From Psychrobacillus sp. OK032 (GTDB lineage Bacteria; Bacillota; Bacilli; Bacillales_A; Planococcaceae): a DNA stretch of 64,000 nt. How positions within the stretch are numbered: the stretch's first letter is position 1; every line of letters begins with the position of its first letter. A model generated the notes under the pieces. The model had not been told where the DNA came from. It searched no databases and was given only the letters and a program-made list of their open reading frames with translations. A program made the translations under genes and the position numbers. Shown in pieces: positions 27,083 to 35,670 of this stretch. Where the stretch lies: the NCBI RefSeq assembly GCF_900111345.1, contig NZ_FOGY01000009.1, forward strand, positions 1 to 64,000, in the 5' to 3' direction.

Positions 27083-28471
27083 ATGAAAGCATATATATTG
27101 AAACTAACTTTTGAAAATATCCAACCATCCATTTGGAGACGTTTAATCTTACCTGCTGGGGCAACTTTCAACCGTCTACATGAGACGATTCAATATGCAA
27201 CGAATTTCCAAAGTTATATGGAACCTTATCATTTCTTTGCAATCGAGACGGATGAATTCTTTAGTACAAATAATGGAGCTATTTTAGAAGAATATAAAGG
27301 ACAGAAATTTGCTGGCAAAACAGTGAAGTCCCCTACCCATATTAAAATAGATAAGTACCTTGAACAACAAGGGCATCTCCTCTACACCTATGATTTTGGG
27401 GACGACTGGAGAATTCAAGTCGAGCTAGAAGACACGGTAGAGGATTATTATTTTGGTTACCCAACACTATTAGAGGGAGAAGGGGTAGCGCCGCCTGAGG
27501 ATGTCGGTGGGCCACCCGGGTATGAGGAGTTTTTAAAGGTGTACCATGACCCAAAGCATCCAGATTATTTGTCGACCTATGCATGGGCAGAGCGCCAAAA
27601 CTACTTACAGTTAGATATAGACAAAGTGAATGAGCAGTATAAGTTTGTCAAATACAAAAAGACAGAATGGCAACAGATCGACCACGACAATTATTTCGTG
27701 TTATCCGATAAATATCGGGGAGCAGATTACGTAGAGATAGAAGAACTCCCGAACAAAGACCTCGTCATTCAATATGCAATAGCATGTTCCAATCTATATG
27801 GAATGATAAAGTATTCCAATTTTCTAGAGATATATAATGCACAAAACGAGCCTTCTCTATCGAGTAAGGAGTTACACGCATTATTGGCATATCCTGCATA
27901 TCAAAAACAACTAAAGCAACATTTTGTATTGCTTTATAGACAAGGATTTGTTAACGAGACTATAGATCATTTTGATGAGTATGAAGCTCTTCTAAAAAGC
28001 ACAATTGGCAAACCTTTTTACGTGCCGACAAAAGCGGAATTACTTCGTTATACAGACAATTTTTATATTGAAAAGACAGCCCACCAAGAAAAGCTTGCGA
28101 AAATGATTGCAAAAGACTTTTTCGGTGGCAGTTCCCTTATGGTGAATAATGAAATAATCGACTTAGTAGGTCATTTACAAGTGTTGGATTGTAACCCCCA
28201 ACAAGCGATACAAGATTTTCTAAGTCGTTTCGAAATGAAAGACATGACCCAATTAAACGAGTACGTGCAAGAGATTAACATGATAGCAAATACGACACGC
28301 ATTTGGGAAAACAGAGGTCATACACCAGATGAACTTTTCCAAATGGAAAAACATTATTTAAAGCCATTACCAGTACCGAGCTTAAATGTCATCGACGGTG
28401 GCAAAATAGGCAGAAATGATTCTTGCCCATGTGGCAGTGGAAAGAAACACAAGAAATGTTGCGGGAAATAA
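27083..28471 (+). CDS. pRiA4b ORF-3-like protein with SEC-C tail
   Basis: The 462-residue protein opens with the pRiA4b ORF-3 domain ([38 protein letters not shown]), continues in a helical middle region I do not recognise, and ends in a SEC-C zinc motif ([17 protein letters not shown]). The first domain occurs in plasmid and IS-linked genes but also widely on chromosomes; its function is unsettled. GAGAGAGGTGACG precedes the ATG. Confidence 0.85.
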   Translation: MKAYILKLTFENIQPSIWRRLILPAGATFNRLHETIQYATNFQSYMEPYHFFAIETDEFFSTNNGAILEEYKGQKFAGKTVKSPTHIKIDKYLEQQGHLLYTYDFGDDWRIQVELEDTVEDYYFGYPTLLEGEGVAPPEDVGGPPGYEEFLKVYHDPKHPDYLSTYAWAERQNYLQLDIDKVNEQYKFVKYKKTEWQQIDHDNYFVLSDKYRGADYVEIEELPNKDLVIQYAIACSNLYGMIKYSNFLEIYNAQNEPSLSSKELHALLAYPAYQKQLKQHFVLLYRQGFVNETIDHFDEYEALLKSTIGKPFYVPTKAELLRYTDNFYIEKTAHQEKLAKMIAKDFFGGSSLMVNNEIIDLVGHLQVLDCNPQQAIQDFLSRFEMKDMTQLNEYVQEINMIANTTRIWENRGHTPDELFQMEKHYLKPLPVPSLNVIDGGKIGRNDSCPCGSGKKHKKCCGK

Positions 28472-28492
28472 TGGCGCTAGGGAGGTAGGGTG

Positions 28493-29155
28493 ATGTATCG
28501 AAAAGAATTATTTGTATTCCAAGAAGGAAGGCCAATTCGAGCGATTGTAAGAAACTATGTGGAAGAGGATTTTAAAGACTTGATTGCCATTCAGCAAGAA
28601 TGTTTTCCACCCCCCTTTCCGTCTGAATTGTGGTGGAGTGAGGAGCAGCTTGAAAACCATGTGAAGCTTTATCCGGAAGGCGCATTATGCGTGGAGATAG
28701 ATGGTGAACTTGTTGGCTCCATTACTGGAGTATTGGTTCATTTTGATCCAGATAACCCAATACATACTTGGGAGGAAGTGACGGATCATGGTTACATTCG
28801 AAATCACAATCCTCAGGAAAAAACATTGTATATTGTAGATATTTCTGTCAAACCCGCATTTCGTAAGCTAGATTTAGGCAAGCTGTTGATGCAGTCGGTA
28901 TATGAGCGGGTCGTTCACGACGATTTGGATCGCGTGCTTGGAGGAGGAAGGATGCCAGGGTATCACCATTATGCGAAGCAACTGACGCCTGAACAGTATG
29001 TGGAACGTGTCCTGGCTGGTGACTTGAAAGACCCAGTGATTTCATTTTTGCTCAGATGTGGGCGCACCCCAGTTTGTGTCGTTCCAAATTATTTGGAGGA
29101 TGAGGAGTCACACAATAATGCTCTGTTGATGGAATGGAAAAATCCTTTCAAATAA
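28493..29155 (+). CDS. GNAT acetyltransferase, YhcX-N-terminal type
   Basis: This ~220-residue protein has a GNAT core (LYIVDISVKPAFRKLDLGKLLM) and the downstream segment GGGRMPGYHHYAKQL, typical of the acetyltransferase half of Bacillus nitrilase-fusion proteins such as YhcX. Here the half stands alone. The start is ATG 28493 behind GGGAGGTAGGG, 21 bases after the SEC-C gene. A separate nitrilase gene lies 1.7 kb away on the other strand. Confidence 0.85.
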   Translation: MYRKELFVFQEGRPIRAIVRNYVEEDFKDLIAIQQECFPPPFPSELWWSEEQLENHVKLYPEGALCVEIDGELVGSITGVLVHFDPDNPIHTWEEVTDHGYIRNHNPQEKTLYIVDISVKPAFRKLDLGKLLMQSVYERVVHDDLDRVLGGGRMPGYHHYAKQLTPEQYVERVLAGDLKDPVISFLLRCGRTPVCVVPNYLEDEESHNNALLMEWKNPFK

Positions 29156-29177
29156 CACAGACAAGCACTTTATACCA

Positions 29178-30047
29178 TTATTTAACTTTTTTGTTCACTT
29201 CATTTGTTTTTGTCTGATACTCTTTCGGAGAGACACCATATTTCTTCTTGAACTGTTGCAAGAAAGCGGACATGCTTTGATATCCAACTTGAAGTGCCAC
29301 ATTTGTTACACTCTCGGAAGGATTACGTAGCAACTGTGCTGCTTGTTCCATGCGAATGGTTGCTACACGTTCCATAGGCGTTAGTTGGAAAGCTCTTTGG
29401 TACATGCGATTCAACTGTGATTCACTAACATTTGTTACTTCCGTTAACTGCTTCATTCGAATCGGTTGGTGATAATTTTGTAAAATATAGCTTTCTGCGT
29501 TTCGAATAGGAACCGGTAATAAATAGTGATCAAGGACATACGTGATTTTGGACAGCATATGTTCATTTGGAAAGATGTAAGCCATGATTTCCAGTAACGC
29601 AAGATGAACAAAATAAGGTTGGTTTTTGGAAATATGAACAAGGGTTTTTTCGAGTAGGATATTGATCTCCACCGTCCACGGTTCCTGTAAAATACATACT
29701 CGATTTGGATTCTCGAGTAGCGAAGGAGAAAAACGGTTGTGTTGCTGCAAGAGGTGAACAAATTGCTCTGTTATGGAGATAGATAATGGAAAGAGAAGCG
29801 TACTGCTTTTCTTACTAATCTCAAACTGAACATTTACACCTTGCGGATAAAACACATATTCTCCTACCTTGAGTATGCGAGATTCGTCTTCACCGATTTG
29901 ATAAGTCAAACTACCTTCCAGGACAAAAAGGATTCCGGGTTCCGTTGATGTGAATGCAGAACTTGTTTTGTTTTGATAATGAGAAAATGAAATACTATCA
30001 AGCACAATATGATTCTCTTTTTTTAAAACATCAAGTATTTCTTTCAA
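29178..30047 (-). CDS. AraC family regulator with cupin-like sensor
   Basis: The 289-residue protein has an N-terminal cupin-like domain (GILFVLEGSLTYQIGEDESR) and a C-terminal AraC double helix-turn-helix (LTEVTNVSESQLNRMYQRAF, then VTNVALQVGYQSMSAFLQQF). The start is a TTG at 30047 behind a weak GGGTGTG. It may control the flanking GNAT or nitrilase genes, but no operator is evident. Confidence 0.85.
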   Translation of the reverse strand: MKEILDVLKKENHIVLDSISFSHYQNKTSSAFTSTEPGILFVLEGSLTYQIGEDESRILKVGEYVFYPQGVNVQFEISKKSSTLLFPLSISITEQFVHLLQQHNRFSPSLLENPNRVCILQEPWTVEINILLEKTLVHISKNQPYFVHLALLEIMAYIFPNEHMLSKITYVLDHYLLPVPIRNAESYILQNYHQPIRMKQLTEVTNVSESQLNRMYQRAFQLTPMERVATIRMEQAAQLLRNPSESVTNVALQVGYQSMSAFLQQFKKKYGVSPKEYQTKTNEVNKKVK

Positions 30048-30094
30048 TTCGGCACACCCATTTCCGGTTTGTTAGTTAAATTAACTATAATGGA

Positions 30095-30126
30095 AAACGC
30101 CTCTCTATATCAATAGAGAGGCGTTT
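30095..30126 (-). terminator. Hairpin after the nitrilase/GNAT unit
   Basis: A 14-bp perfect stem (30095-30108 with 30113-30126) with a 4-base loop lies just past the GNAT stop. The T tail is short, so it is a fair but not ideal terminator. Confidence 0.7.
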
Positions 30127-30139
30127 ATCAAAAAATGAA

Positions 30140-30808
30140 TTATAAAGGATACAGTTCGATTTCGTCTTGAGATTCCAATTCTGCAATCATCGTGTGCCAT
30201 GCTTCCGGTTTATGCGACAGAATCGCATAATATGATTTCAAGAAATCAGCGATAAAATTGGCATTTAACGTTTGGACATCTTGAAATGGTAAGAAGCAGA
30301 AATCCAAGTCAGTAACGGCATCGCCTTCATTTGTCCATGAAGGGTGCACGTACGTGAAATTCAATCGTTTAAAGCCGAGATGAGCTAACACTTCACGACG
30401 TACAAATGGATTCATTGCCTTAATTCCACCAAACGCATGGTCAAGGGTTCGGTACGGATCGTAAATCTCGGCAAACACACCAATCAACTCGACGTTATGC
30501 TCTTTGGAGAGCTGCACTAAATCTACATGTCTTTTTTGGGCTAGGAACGGTCCGACTCCTATGCCTTCCTTTCCAATCATCGTAAAGTCCGTCATTGATA
30601 ACTTCTTATCTGCATAGAAACGATATTCAGTTGCACCTACAACTTCACCATCCTCTACTGCCACAAACATACGAATAGTTGGGTCAAGTAAAGGTTCTCT
30701 CCATAATTCGTACTCAAGTACTTCTTCAGCAGGAAATACTTCTTGCATCAATCTGTGCATTTTCGGAAACAATGGGTCTTCTATGTTTTTTATTTGAACA
30801 TATTCCAT
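30140..30808 (-). CDS. GNAT-like protein linked to a nitrilase gene
   Basis: The 222-residue protein has an acetyltransferase-like core (IRMFVAVEDGEVVGATEYRF, then IGKEGIGVGPFLAQKRHVDL). The acetyl-CoA loop is not canonical, so activity is uncertain. ATG 30808 is 8 bases from AAAGGAG; the GTG at 30817 overlaps that site. It follows the nitrilase gene by 33 bases in the same direction, so they form one unit. Confidence 0.75.
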   Translation of the reverse strand: MEYVQIKNIEDPLFPKMHRLMQEVFPAEEVLEYELWREPLLDPTIRMFVAVEDGEVVGATEYRFYADKKLSMTDFTMIGKEGIGVGPFLAQKRHVDLVQLSKEHNVELIGVFAEIYDPYRTLDHAFGGIKAMNPFVRREVLAHLGFKRLNFTYVHPSWTNEGDAVTDLDFCFLPFQDVQTLNANFIADFLKSYYAILSHKPEAWHTMIAELESQDEIELYPL

Positions 30809-30841
30809 TACACTCACTCCTTTTGATTAATTACCTAAAGT

Positions 30842-31744
30842 TTACTTTTGCAAGACCATTTCCTTTGTCATGGAAGCTTCAACAGTCATTGTACCAAGGT
30901 CTGGATATAAATCGAATCGACGGTCTCTCCATGTTGTAACGGAGCCGTGTGCCCGAACTTCATTCAATAGTGACAAGTCAAGATCAGCAGAAATAACCAT
31001 ATCGTTATTAATTTCACCTTTTACCAAAATACCATCTTGCGGGAAAGGTACATCATTTGGCGTGATTACAGCTGCTTGTCCAAAGTTTCCGCGCATAAAG
31101 TCTACCGTTGGAAGTGATCCAACAGTTCCTGTTGTTACAACATACACTTGGTTTTCAATTGTGCGTGCGTGGCTTGTGTAACGAACACGGTTGAAGCCGT
31201 GGCGGTCGTCGGTACAGGAAGGGGAGAAAATCACGTCGGCACCCATGCCACGAACCATTCGTACTATCTCCGGGAATTCAATATCGTAACATGTTAAGAG
31301 TGCTATTTTTCCTTTTGGCGTTTCGAAAATTCGGAGAGACTCACCCGGCGAAATTCCCCATTCCGAGACTTCAGTCGGCGTTAAGTGAAGCTTCGCTTGT
31401 TCACCAATATGACCATCCGGCGAAAATAGATGCGCAACATTGTATAAACGCTCCTCTTTGCGAATGACATGAGTCCCACCAATTATATAAACTCCATGTT
31501 CCATAGCTAGCGATGAAAAAAGCCGATAATAGCTTTCAGTGTAATTCGGTAGGTTTTGGATTGGTTGACCTTCGCCAGTATCAGAAATGGAAAGCAACTG
31601 TGTCGTTATAAATTCTGGAAACAAAATAAAATCAGTATTGAACTCAGCAGCTGTTTTCACATAATGTGTCACCTGTGCCTCGAATTCCTCAAAATTATTA
31701 ATTGTATGAAGATGATATTGTACAGCAGATACACGTAGTTTCAT
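30842..31744 (-). CDS. Carbon-nitrogen hydrolase (nitrilase superfamily)
   Basis: The 300-residue enzyme shows the Glu-Lys-Cys triad of the superfamily: Glu in ILFPEFITTQ, Lys in EQAKLHLTPTE and Cys in ALLTCYDIEFPE. Family members hydrolyse amides or nitriles. The sequence is closest in style to the catalytic half of YhcX-type fusions. It is transcribed with the GNAT-like gene that follows. Confidence 0.92.
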   Translation of the reverse strand: MKLRVSAVQYHLHTINNFEEFEAQVTHYVKTAAEFNTDFILFPEFITTQLLSISDTGEGQPIQNLPNYTESYYRLFSSLAMEHGVYIIGGTHVIRKEERLYNVAHLFSPDGHIGEQAKLHLTPTEVSEWGISPGESLRIFETPKGKIALLTCYDIEFPEIVRMVRGMGADVIFSPSCTDDRHGFNRVRYTSHARTIENQVYVVTTGTVGSLPTVDFMRGNFGQAAVITPNDVPFPQDGILVKGEINNDMVISADLDLSLLNEVRAHGSVTTWRDRRFDLYPDLGTMTVEASMTKEMVLQK

Positions 31745-31856
31745 CTGTATACCCCCCTTGAAAATAGTATCTATTTTTTAAAATAATAGATGAATCATAT
31801 CATAAAAAGTGAAAAAATCCATACGAAATTCAATCATAAAATGATGTGATTCTTGC

Positions 31857-32038
31857 ATCTTGAGGGAGGCTACTCTGATTTCTACAAATGTGCCAGTGAC
31901 TGTTTGTCGTATGCAAAAGCAGCGAAACCAGAAATGAAGGCAGGATTTATCCACATTCAACATGGAAAAATCCCGTGCTGGTCTCATGATGATTTGAAGA
32001 GTAGTGTAGAGATTTGTATCGGGGTGCTTGGTGAATGA
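31857..32038 (+). pseudogene. Fragment of a second pcp gene
   Basis: The 3' part of a pcp paralogue is clear: the segment KAGFIHI-QHGKIP-WSH-DLK-SVEICIGVLGE matches the functional pcp at 26330, but the catalytic Cys region is altered and 5 residues around the catalytic His (PASHE) are missing. The N-terminal two thirds are gone. It is a dead copy. Confidence 0.85.
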
Positions 32039-32078
32039 TATGTAAAAAGGAGGAGTAGGAAAATTCCCTGACTCCTTC

Positions 32079-32495
32079 TTACTTTAGACCGGAAGATTTT
32101 AGGACATTCTCTTTATACATTTCTTTGACTGCTAAAGGCATTTCTTTCGTGGATTTCCATTCCGATTGTTCGTCATCAAAAGTCTTTTTCAAGTCCTCAG
32201 GAAATTTCATTTCATACAGATCGTCTATACTCTTAACTCTTAGAGCTGCCATTATAGCAAAGAGCTGAACTTTATTTATACTAATTCCTTTGCCATTAAC
32301 AAGGTCTGATATTGTTCCTACCCTCATTCCTGTCATTTGTGCTAAATCCTTTTGCGTGATCCCTCTTTCTTTCAACCGATCATCTATCTTAATAGCGAAG
32401 TAAGCCTCTCCTAGTAATCCCGCCGTATTCATTACGACATTATTCATTAGACTATGTCCAGATTGTAATAAATCCTGAACCTTCATTTTTTTCAT
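32079..32495 (-). CDS. XRE family helix-turn-helix regulator
   Basis: The 138-residue protein has a Cro/CI helix-turn-helix in its middle (ERGITQKDLAQMTGMRVGTISDLVNGK). The N-terminal ~40 and C-terminal ~45 residues are not recognised. The ATG at 32495 is 9 bases from AAAGGAG. No obvious partner gene is adjacent; the gene runs opposite to the next unit. Confidence 0.82.
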   Translation of the reverse strand: MKKMKVQDLLQSGHSLMNNVVMNTAGLLGEAYFAIKIDDRLKERGITQKDLAQMTGMRVGTISDLVNGKGISINKVQLFAIMAALRVKSIDDLYEMKFPEDLKKTFDDEQSEWKSTKEMPLAVKEMYKENVLKSSGLK

Positions 32496-32660
32496 AATAA
32501 CTATCTCCTTTGCAATGTTTCCGCTAATGTAATACATAGTAAAAGTATGTCCTACAATGTGTCAGTTAACTCAATGTTCGTCTAAAAAGTAATAGACTGT
32601 CGTTAAATACTCGAAGAAAATTAGGATATAACGTATGATAAAAGGAAAAGGGGAATGTAT

Positions 32661-33176
32661 ATGTACGATCCAACCATTTTTGAAAATTTAAAAGTAGCAT
32701 TGGAAAACCTTGTGTATGATTTAGATAATATCGATCACAAGATACATATTACAAACCGTGTAGACCGAATGGATTTTTCCATTCTAGCTCGGGAGTTCGC
32801 TATTCAATTTACACTCGTCACCCAACAAGACGTTACAGCGGAAATTGTGTTAAAGGCTTCCTTAGAAGATTTAGCAGGGGAGATATTAGAAACACCTGGT
32901 AAACAGCTAGGCTGTTCCTTGTTATTACGGTTTAACAAGGGAGTGCAAAATGTAGACCTACAATGTACAAAGATTGAGCAAGCATTAAACAGTATTTGGG
33001 AGAATGAGATCCAATTAACGCAAACATTAAGTTATGTGTATGATCAGAAAGCTTCCGGTTATCTCAATACGATAGACATAGAGTTTATACACAAAATTAA
33101 TGAGGATCATATGGATGATATTACAGATTTTCTTGATCATGTATTAGAGACATTGGAAGTGTTGCATGGTATATAG
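32661..33176 (+). CDS. Hypothetical protein, 171 residues
   Basis: I do not recognise this protein. It is acidic, soluble and predicted mixed alpha/beta (LKVALENLVYDLDNIDHKIH at the start, helical DHMDDITDFLDHVLETLEV at the end), with no signal peptide or membrane span. AAAAGGGGA precedes ATG 32661 at a workable distance. It stands 84 bases before the nucleoid-associated protein gene in the same direction. Confidence 0.75.
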   Translation: MYDPTIFENLKVALENLVYDLDNIDHKIHITNRVDRMDFSILAREFAIQFTLVTQQDVTAEIVLKASLEDLAGEILETPGKQLGCSLLLRFNKGVQNVDLQCTKIEQALNSIWENEIQLTQTLSYVYDQKASGYLNTIDIEFIHKINEDHMDDITDFLDHVLETLEVLHGI

Positions 33177-33259
33177 AAACTATGAGAGAACTTGCCATCT
33201 TTCAAGCAGAGTATGATATGGTAAACTATCTACAAATCATATTTTAGAAGGTGAACACC

Positions 33260-34264
33260 ATGCTTGAAGTAAGCGAAAGTAAATTAGCACAGTATGTCGT
33301 GCACTATATGGGCGATGAGCTCGTGTTAGGGCAGGAAGCATACCCGCAGCCAGAGGTCATGCTAGAAGCGGCCTTTACACAACTTGCGTTCCATAAACTC
33401 GACCTAGATCAACAATATGCATTTTTTCATGAGACGGATATCGGATTAAATGAAGTGTATACATACGCGAAGAGTATTTTTGATAATCCTAATAGTTTCC
33501 TAGAACAATCACAACATATCGCCAAGCACTTACATAGTGTATCGCAACACCCGAATATAAAAAATGGTGAATTATTTACCGGCCTATTTGAAAATAGCTT
33601 GTTCCATAATGAAGTCAGACAAGTAATAGCCATCGTGAAAATTGAAGAAAAAGAAATGTTTTTAGATGTCAAAAATGAGCAAAACAATGTGGTCGTGAAT
33701 GGCGTCGATGGTATTAATGTGAAGAAAATTAATAATATGTGCGTCATTGTAGATATGGGCCAAGACGAAGTGCCGGCAGTATTCTTGAAAACGAAAAGGA
33801 AAGAGGATGTCGTGTACTGGCAAGAGCGTTTTTTAAAGCTCAAAGTGGCGGACGAAAGCTTCCATAAAACGAATTTAGCATTAACAGAATGTAAAAAATA
33901 TATTCTAAAAGAAGAAACTTTTACGAATACCGATAAACTAGGTTTTTTAAACAAAACGCTTGAATACTTTCGAAACGAAGAAGAATTTCAGGTAGACGAC
34001 TATATCGAAACGGTATTTGAAACGGCGAATGAAGTACAAAAAGACGTCCTTATTAATACGGTAAAGCCATATGAAACAGAAATATCTGAGAGTGCTATTG
34101 CGAAAGCAGAAAAAAGTTATAAACGTAAAATTAAACTCGATGCAAATATAGAAATTCAAGTAAATGTACGTGATATCGACAAAGTGAATGAACTGATTGA
34201 AGTCGGTTATGACGAAGTGACAAATCGTAAGTTTTATAAGATTTATTTCGAAGAAGAAGCATAA
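33260..34264 (+). CDS. Nucleoid-associated protein family (NdpA/37-kDa type)
   Basis: The 334-residue protein fits the 37-kDa nucleoid-associated family (PF04245): an N-terminal region with GELFTGLFENSLFHNEVRQV, a conserved middle and a C-terminal basic/acidic mixed domain. Members bind DNA or occur with phage-defence islands, and their role in Firmicutes is poorly defined. ATG 33260 follows GAAGGTG. A large terminator follows. Confidence 0.72.
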   Translation: MLEVSESKLAQYVVHYMGDELVLGQEAYPQPEVMLEAAFTQLAFHKLDLDQQYAFFHETDIGLNEVYTYAKSIFDNPNSFLEQSQHIAKHLHSVSQHPNIKNGELFTGLFENSLFHNEVRQVIAIVKIEEKEMFLDVKNEQNNVVVNGVDGINVKKINNMCVIVDMGQDEVPAVFLKTKRKEDVVYWQERFLKLKVADESFHKTNLALTECKKYILKEETFTNTDKLGFLNKTLEYFRNEEEFQVDDYIETVFETANEVQKDVLINTVKPYETEISESAIAKAEKSYKRKIKLDANIEIQVNVRDIDKVNELIEVGYDEVTNRKFYKIYFEEEA

Positions 34265-34266
34265 AC

Positions 34267-34331
34267 AATACTGTTGAGTTACCCTGGTTCCGATTTAGAT
34301 TGGAACTGGGTGATTCAACAGTATTTCCTTT
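34267..34331 (+). terminator. Long terminator of the nucleoid protein gene
   Basis: AATACTGTTGA at 34267 pairs with TCAACAGTATT near 34315-34325, with a second inner stem (ACCC-GGTTCC with GGAAC-GGGT). A T-rich tail follows. Confidence 0.8.
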
Positions 34332-34367
34332 TAATTTCGTAGAAAAGTTAATCATACTAGCCCATTT

Positions 34368-34646
34368 TCAACTTGTAACTTCACTCACATTAAGTCCAGT
34401 AGCTATTGCCATTAACCCCACAAATCAACCTTCTTTCAACATTCCACATACTGCCTTCTCAATACCTTGTTCAATACCTTCCTCTCGACCTTTATCTCTC
34501 CTAGAGTTAGGCAGATCAAAAAATTCATCCGAGTTGTCTAATTGGTTGATCTATTTCACAAGCCCTACCTCCTCTTTTTCATCTAGTTTTAAGTAGTATT
34601 CAATAAATCCGTTTATTAACTGGGATTGTGCTGACACTGTAGCGTG
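34368..34646 (-). pseudogene. C-terminal fragment of an Rpn-family nuclease/transposase
   Basis: On the minus strand the frame reads NGFIEYYLKLDEKEEVGLVK, a stop, INQLDNSDEFFDLPNSRRDK, GREEGIEQGIEKAVCGMLKE, a stop, then IATGLNVSEVTS. This is the C-terminal tail of the Rpn recombination-promoting nuclease family, with two in-frame stops and no N-terminal catalytic domain. It is a remnant of a mobile gene. Confidence 0.8.
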
Positions 34647-34861
34647 TTAAAGGTATCAAGAAAATTTATGATTAAATTGAAAAATACCAAAATGGATGGA
34701 CCACTTATTCTACTTGTATGTTTTTTCCCTTATCATATCTGGATAAAGAAAGTATTAGAAATAAATATTTATACTATACAAATTGCTAGACTAAGTCTAT
34801 ATAAGATACTGTCTTTACTATCTTAGGCAAGCGCATACTGTTCTTCTGAAATACATGAAGA
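34647..34861. other. A/T-rich intergenic stretch
   Basis: No supported gene is seen. Short frames here lack ribosome sites and family features. Confidence 0.5.
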
Positions 34862-34894
34862 GTACACACGATGTACACAAGAGTACTATATACT
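34862..34894 (+). promoter_or_regulatory. Direct-repeat operator and -10 of the two-component operon
   Basis: Three GTAC elements start at 34862, 34873 and 34883, about one helical turn apart, directly before a -10-like TATACT (34889-34894). Tandem direct repeats of this kind are typical of OmpR-family regulators, so autoregulation is inferred. Confidence 0.5.
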
Positions 34895-34927
34895 GGATCT
34901 AGAAAGTATAAACGGGGGTGTAGTGTA

Positions 34928-34972
34928 ATGAAAATAAGAGCATTCATGTCCATACCTAAAGGAATTGGATAG
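34928..34972 (+). CDS. Possible 14-residue leader peptide
   Basis: An ATG at 34928 follows GGGGGTG at good spacing and opens a 14-codon frame (MKIRAFMSIPKGIG) that stops 17 bases before the regulator start. Its ribosome site is better than that of the regulator itself, so it may couple or tune translation. It could also be a remnant. Confidence 0.4.
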   Translation: MKIRAFMSIPKGIG

Positions 34973-34989
34973 ATGTGGAGAGTGCGACA

Positions 34990-35670
34990 ATGAAACGAAG
35001 GATATTGTTAGTGGAAGATGACATGCTTTTGCGTGAGATTATAATGGATTATTTCAAAATGGAACAATGGGAAGTGTACGAAGCGGAGAACGGAAGACTA
35101 GCGCTTGAGATTTTCAAACAAAATTCCATTGACCTGATTGTTCTGGATATTATGATGCCGGAAATGGATGGATGGTCGGTATGCAGGCGCATTCGCGAGA
35201 AGTCTGACGTACCAATTATCATGATCACAGCAAGGGTGGAAGACGATGATCAGTTGATGGGGTTCGAGCTTGGTGCCGATGAATATGTGACGAAGCCCTT
35301 TAGTCCGAGATTATTAGTTGCTCGTGCTATTGCTTTATTGAAAAGAACGGAAGGGACGATTGGTCGTGAAGGAGATATGCTTACCTTTGGGGATCTAATG
35401 GTGAACAGGATGGCTCATACAGTTTCCGTGGCGGGAAATAAGATTTCTCTGTCTCCGAAGGAATACGATTTACTCCTCTTTCTTATAAAGCACTACGGTA
35501 AGGTTTTGCCACGTGATTATATTCTGGATGCGGTATGGGGATATGATTATTTAGGGGATTTGCGGACAGTAGACACCCACATAAAAAAATTAAGAGCCAA
35601 GCTTGGGGACGAAGGCCGATATATAGGCACTGTCATTCGCGCAGGCTATAAATTTGAGATGGAAGCATGA
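34990..35670 (+). CDS. OmpR-family response regulator
   Basis: The 226-residue protein has a receiver (RILLVEDDMLLREII, Asp in LIVLDIMMPEMDGW, Lys in YVTKPFSPRLL) and a C-terminal winged helix (SLSPKEYDLLLFLIKHYGKV, DTHIKKLRAKLGDE). ATG 34990 has GGAG nine bases upstream; a GTG at 34975 is in frame. It overlaps the kinase gene by 4 bases. Confidence 0.93.
   Translation: MKRRILLVEDDMLLREIIMDYFKMEQWEVYEAENGRLALEIFKQNSIDLIVLDIMMPEMDGWSVCRRIREKSDVPIIMITARVEDDDQLMGFELGADEYVTKPFSPRLLVARAIALLKRTEGTIGREGDMLTFGDLMVNRMAHTVSVAGNKISLSPKEYDLLLFLIKHYGKVLPRDYILDAVWGYDYLGDLRTVDTHIKKLRAKLGDEGRYIGTVIRAGYKFEMEA

Noticed and set aside
34300-34596. 98-codon plus-strand frame
   Set aside because: It is the shadow of the Rpn-family fragment on the minus strand and begins inside a terminator stem.
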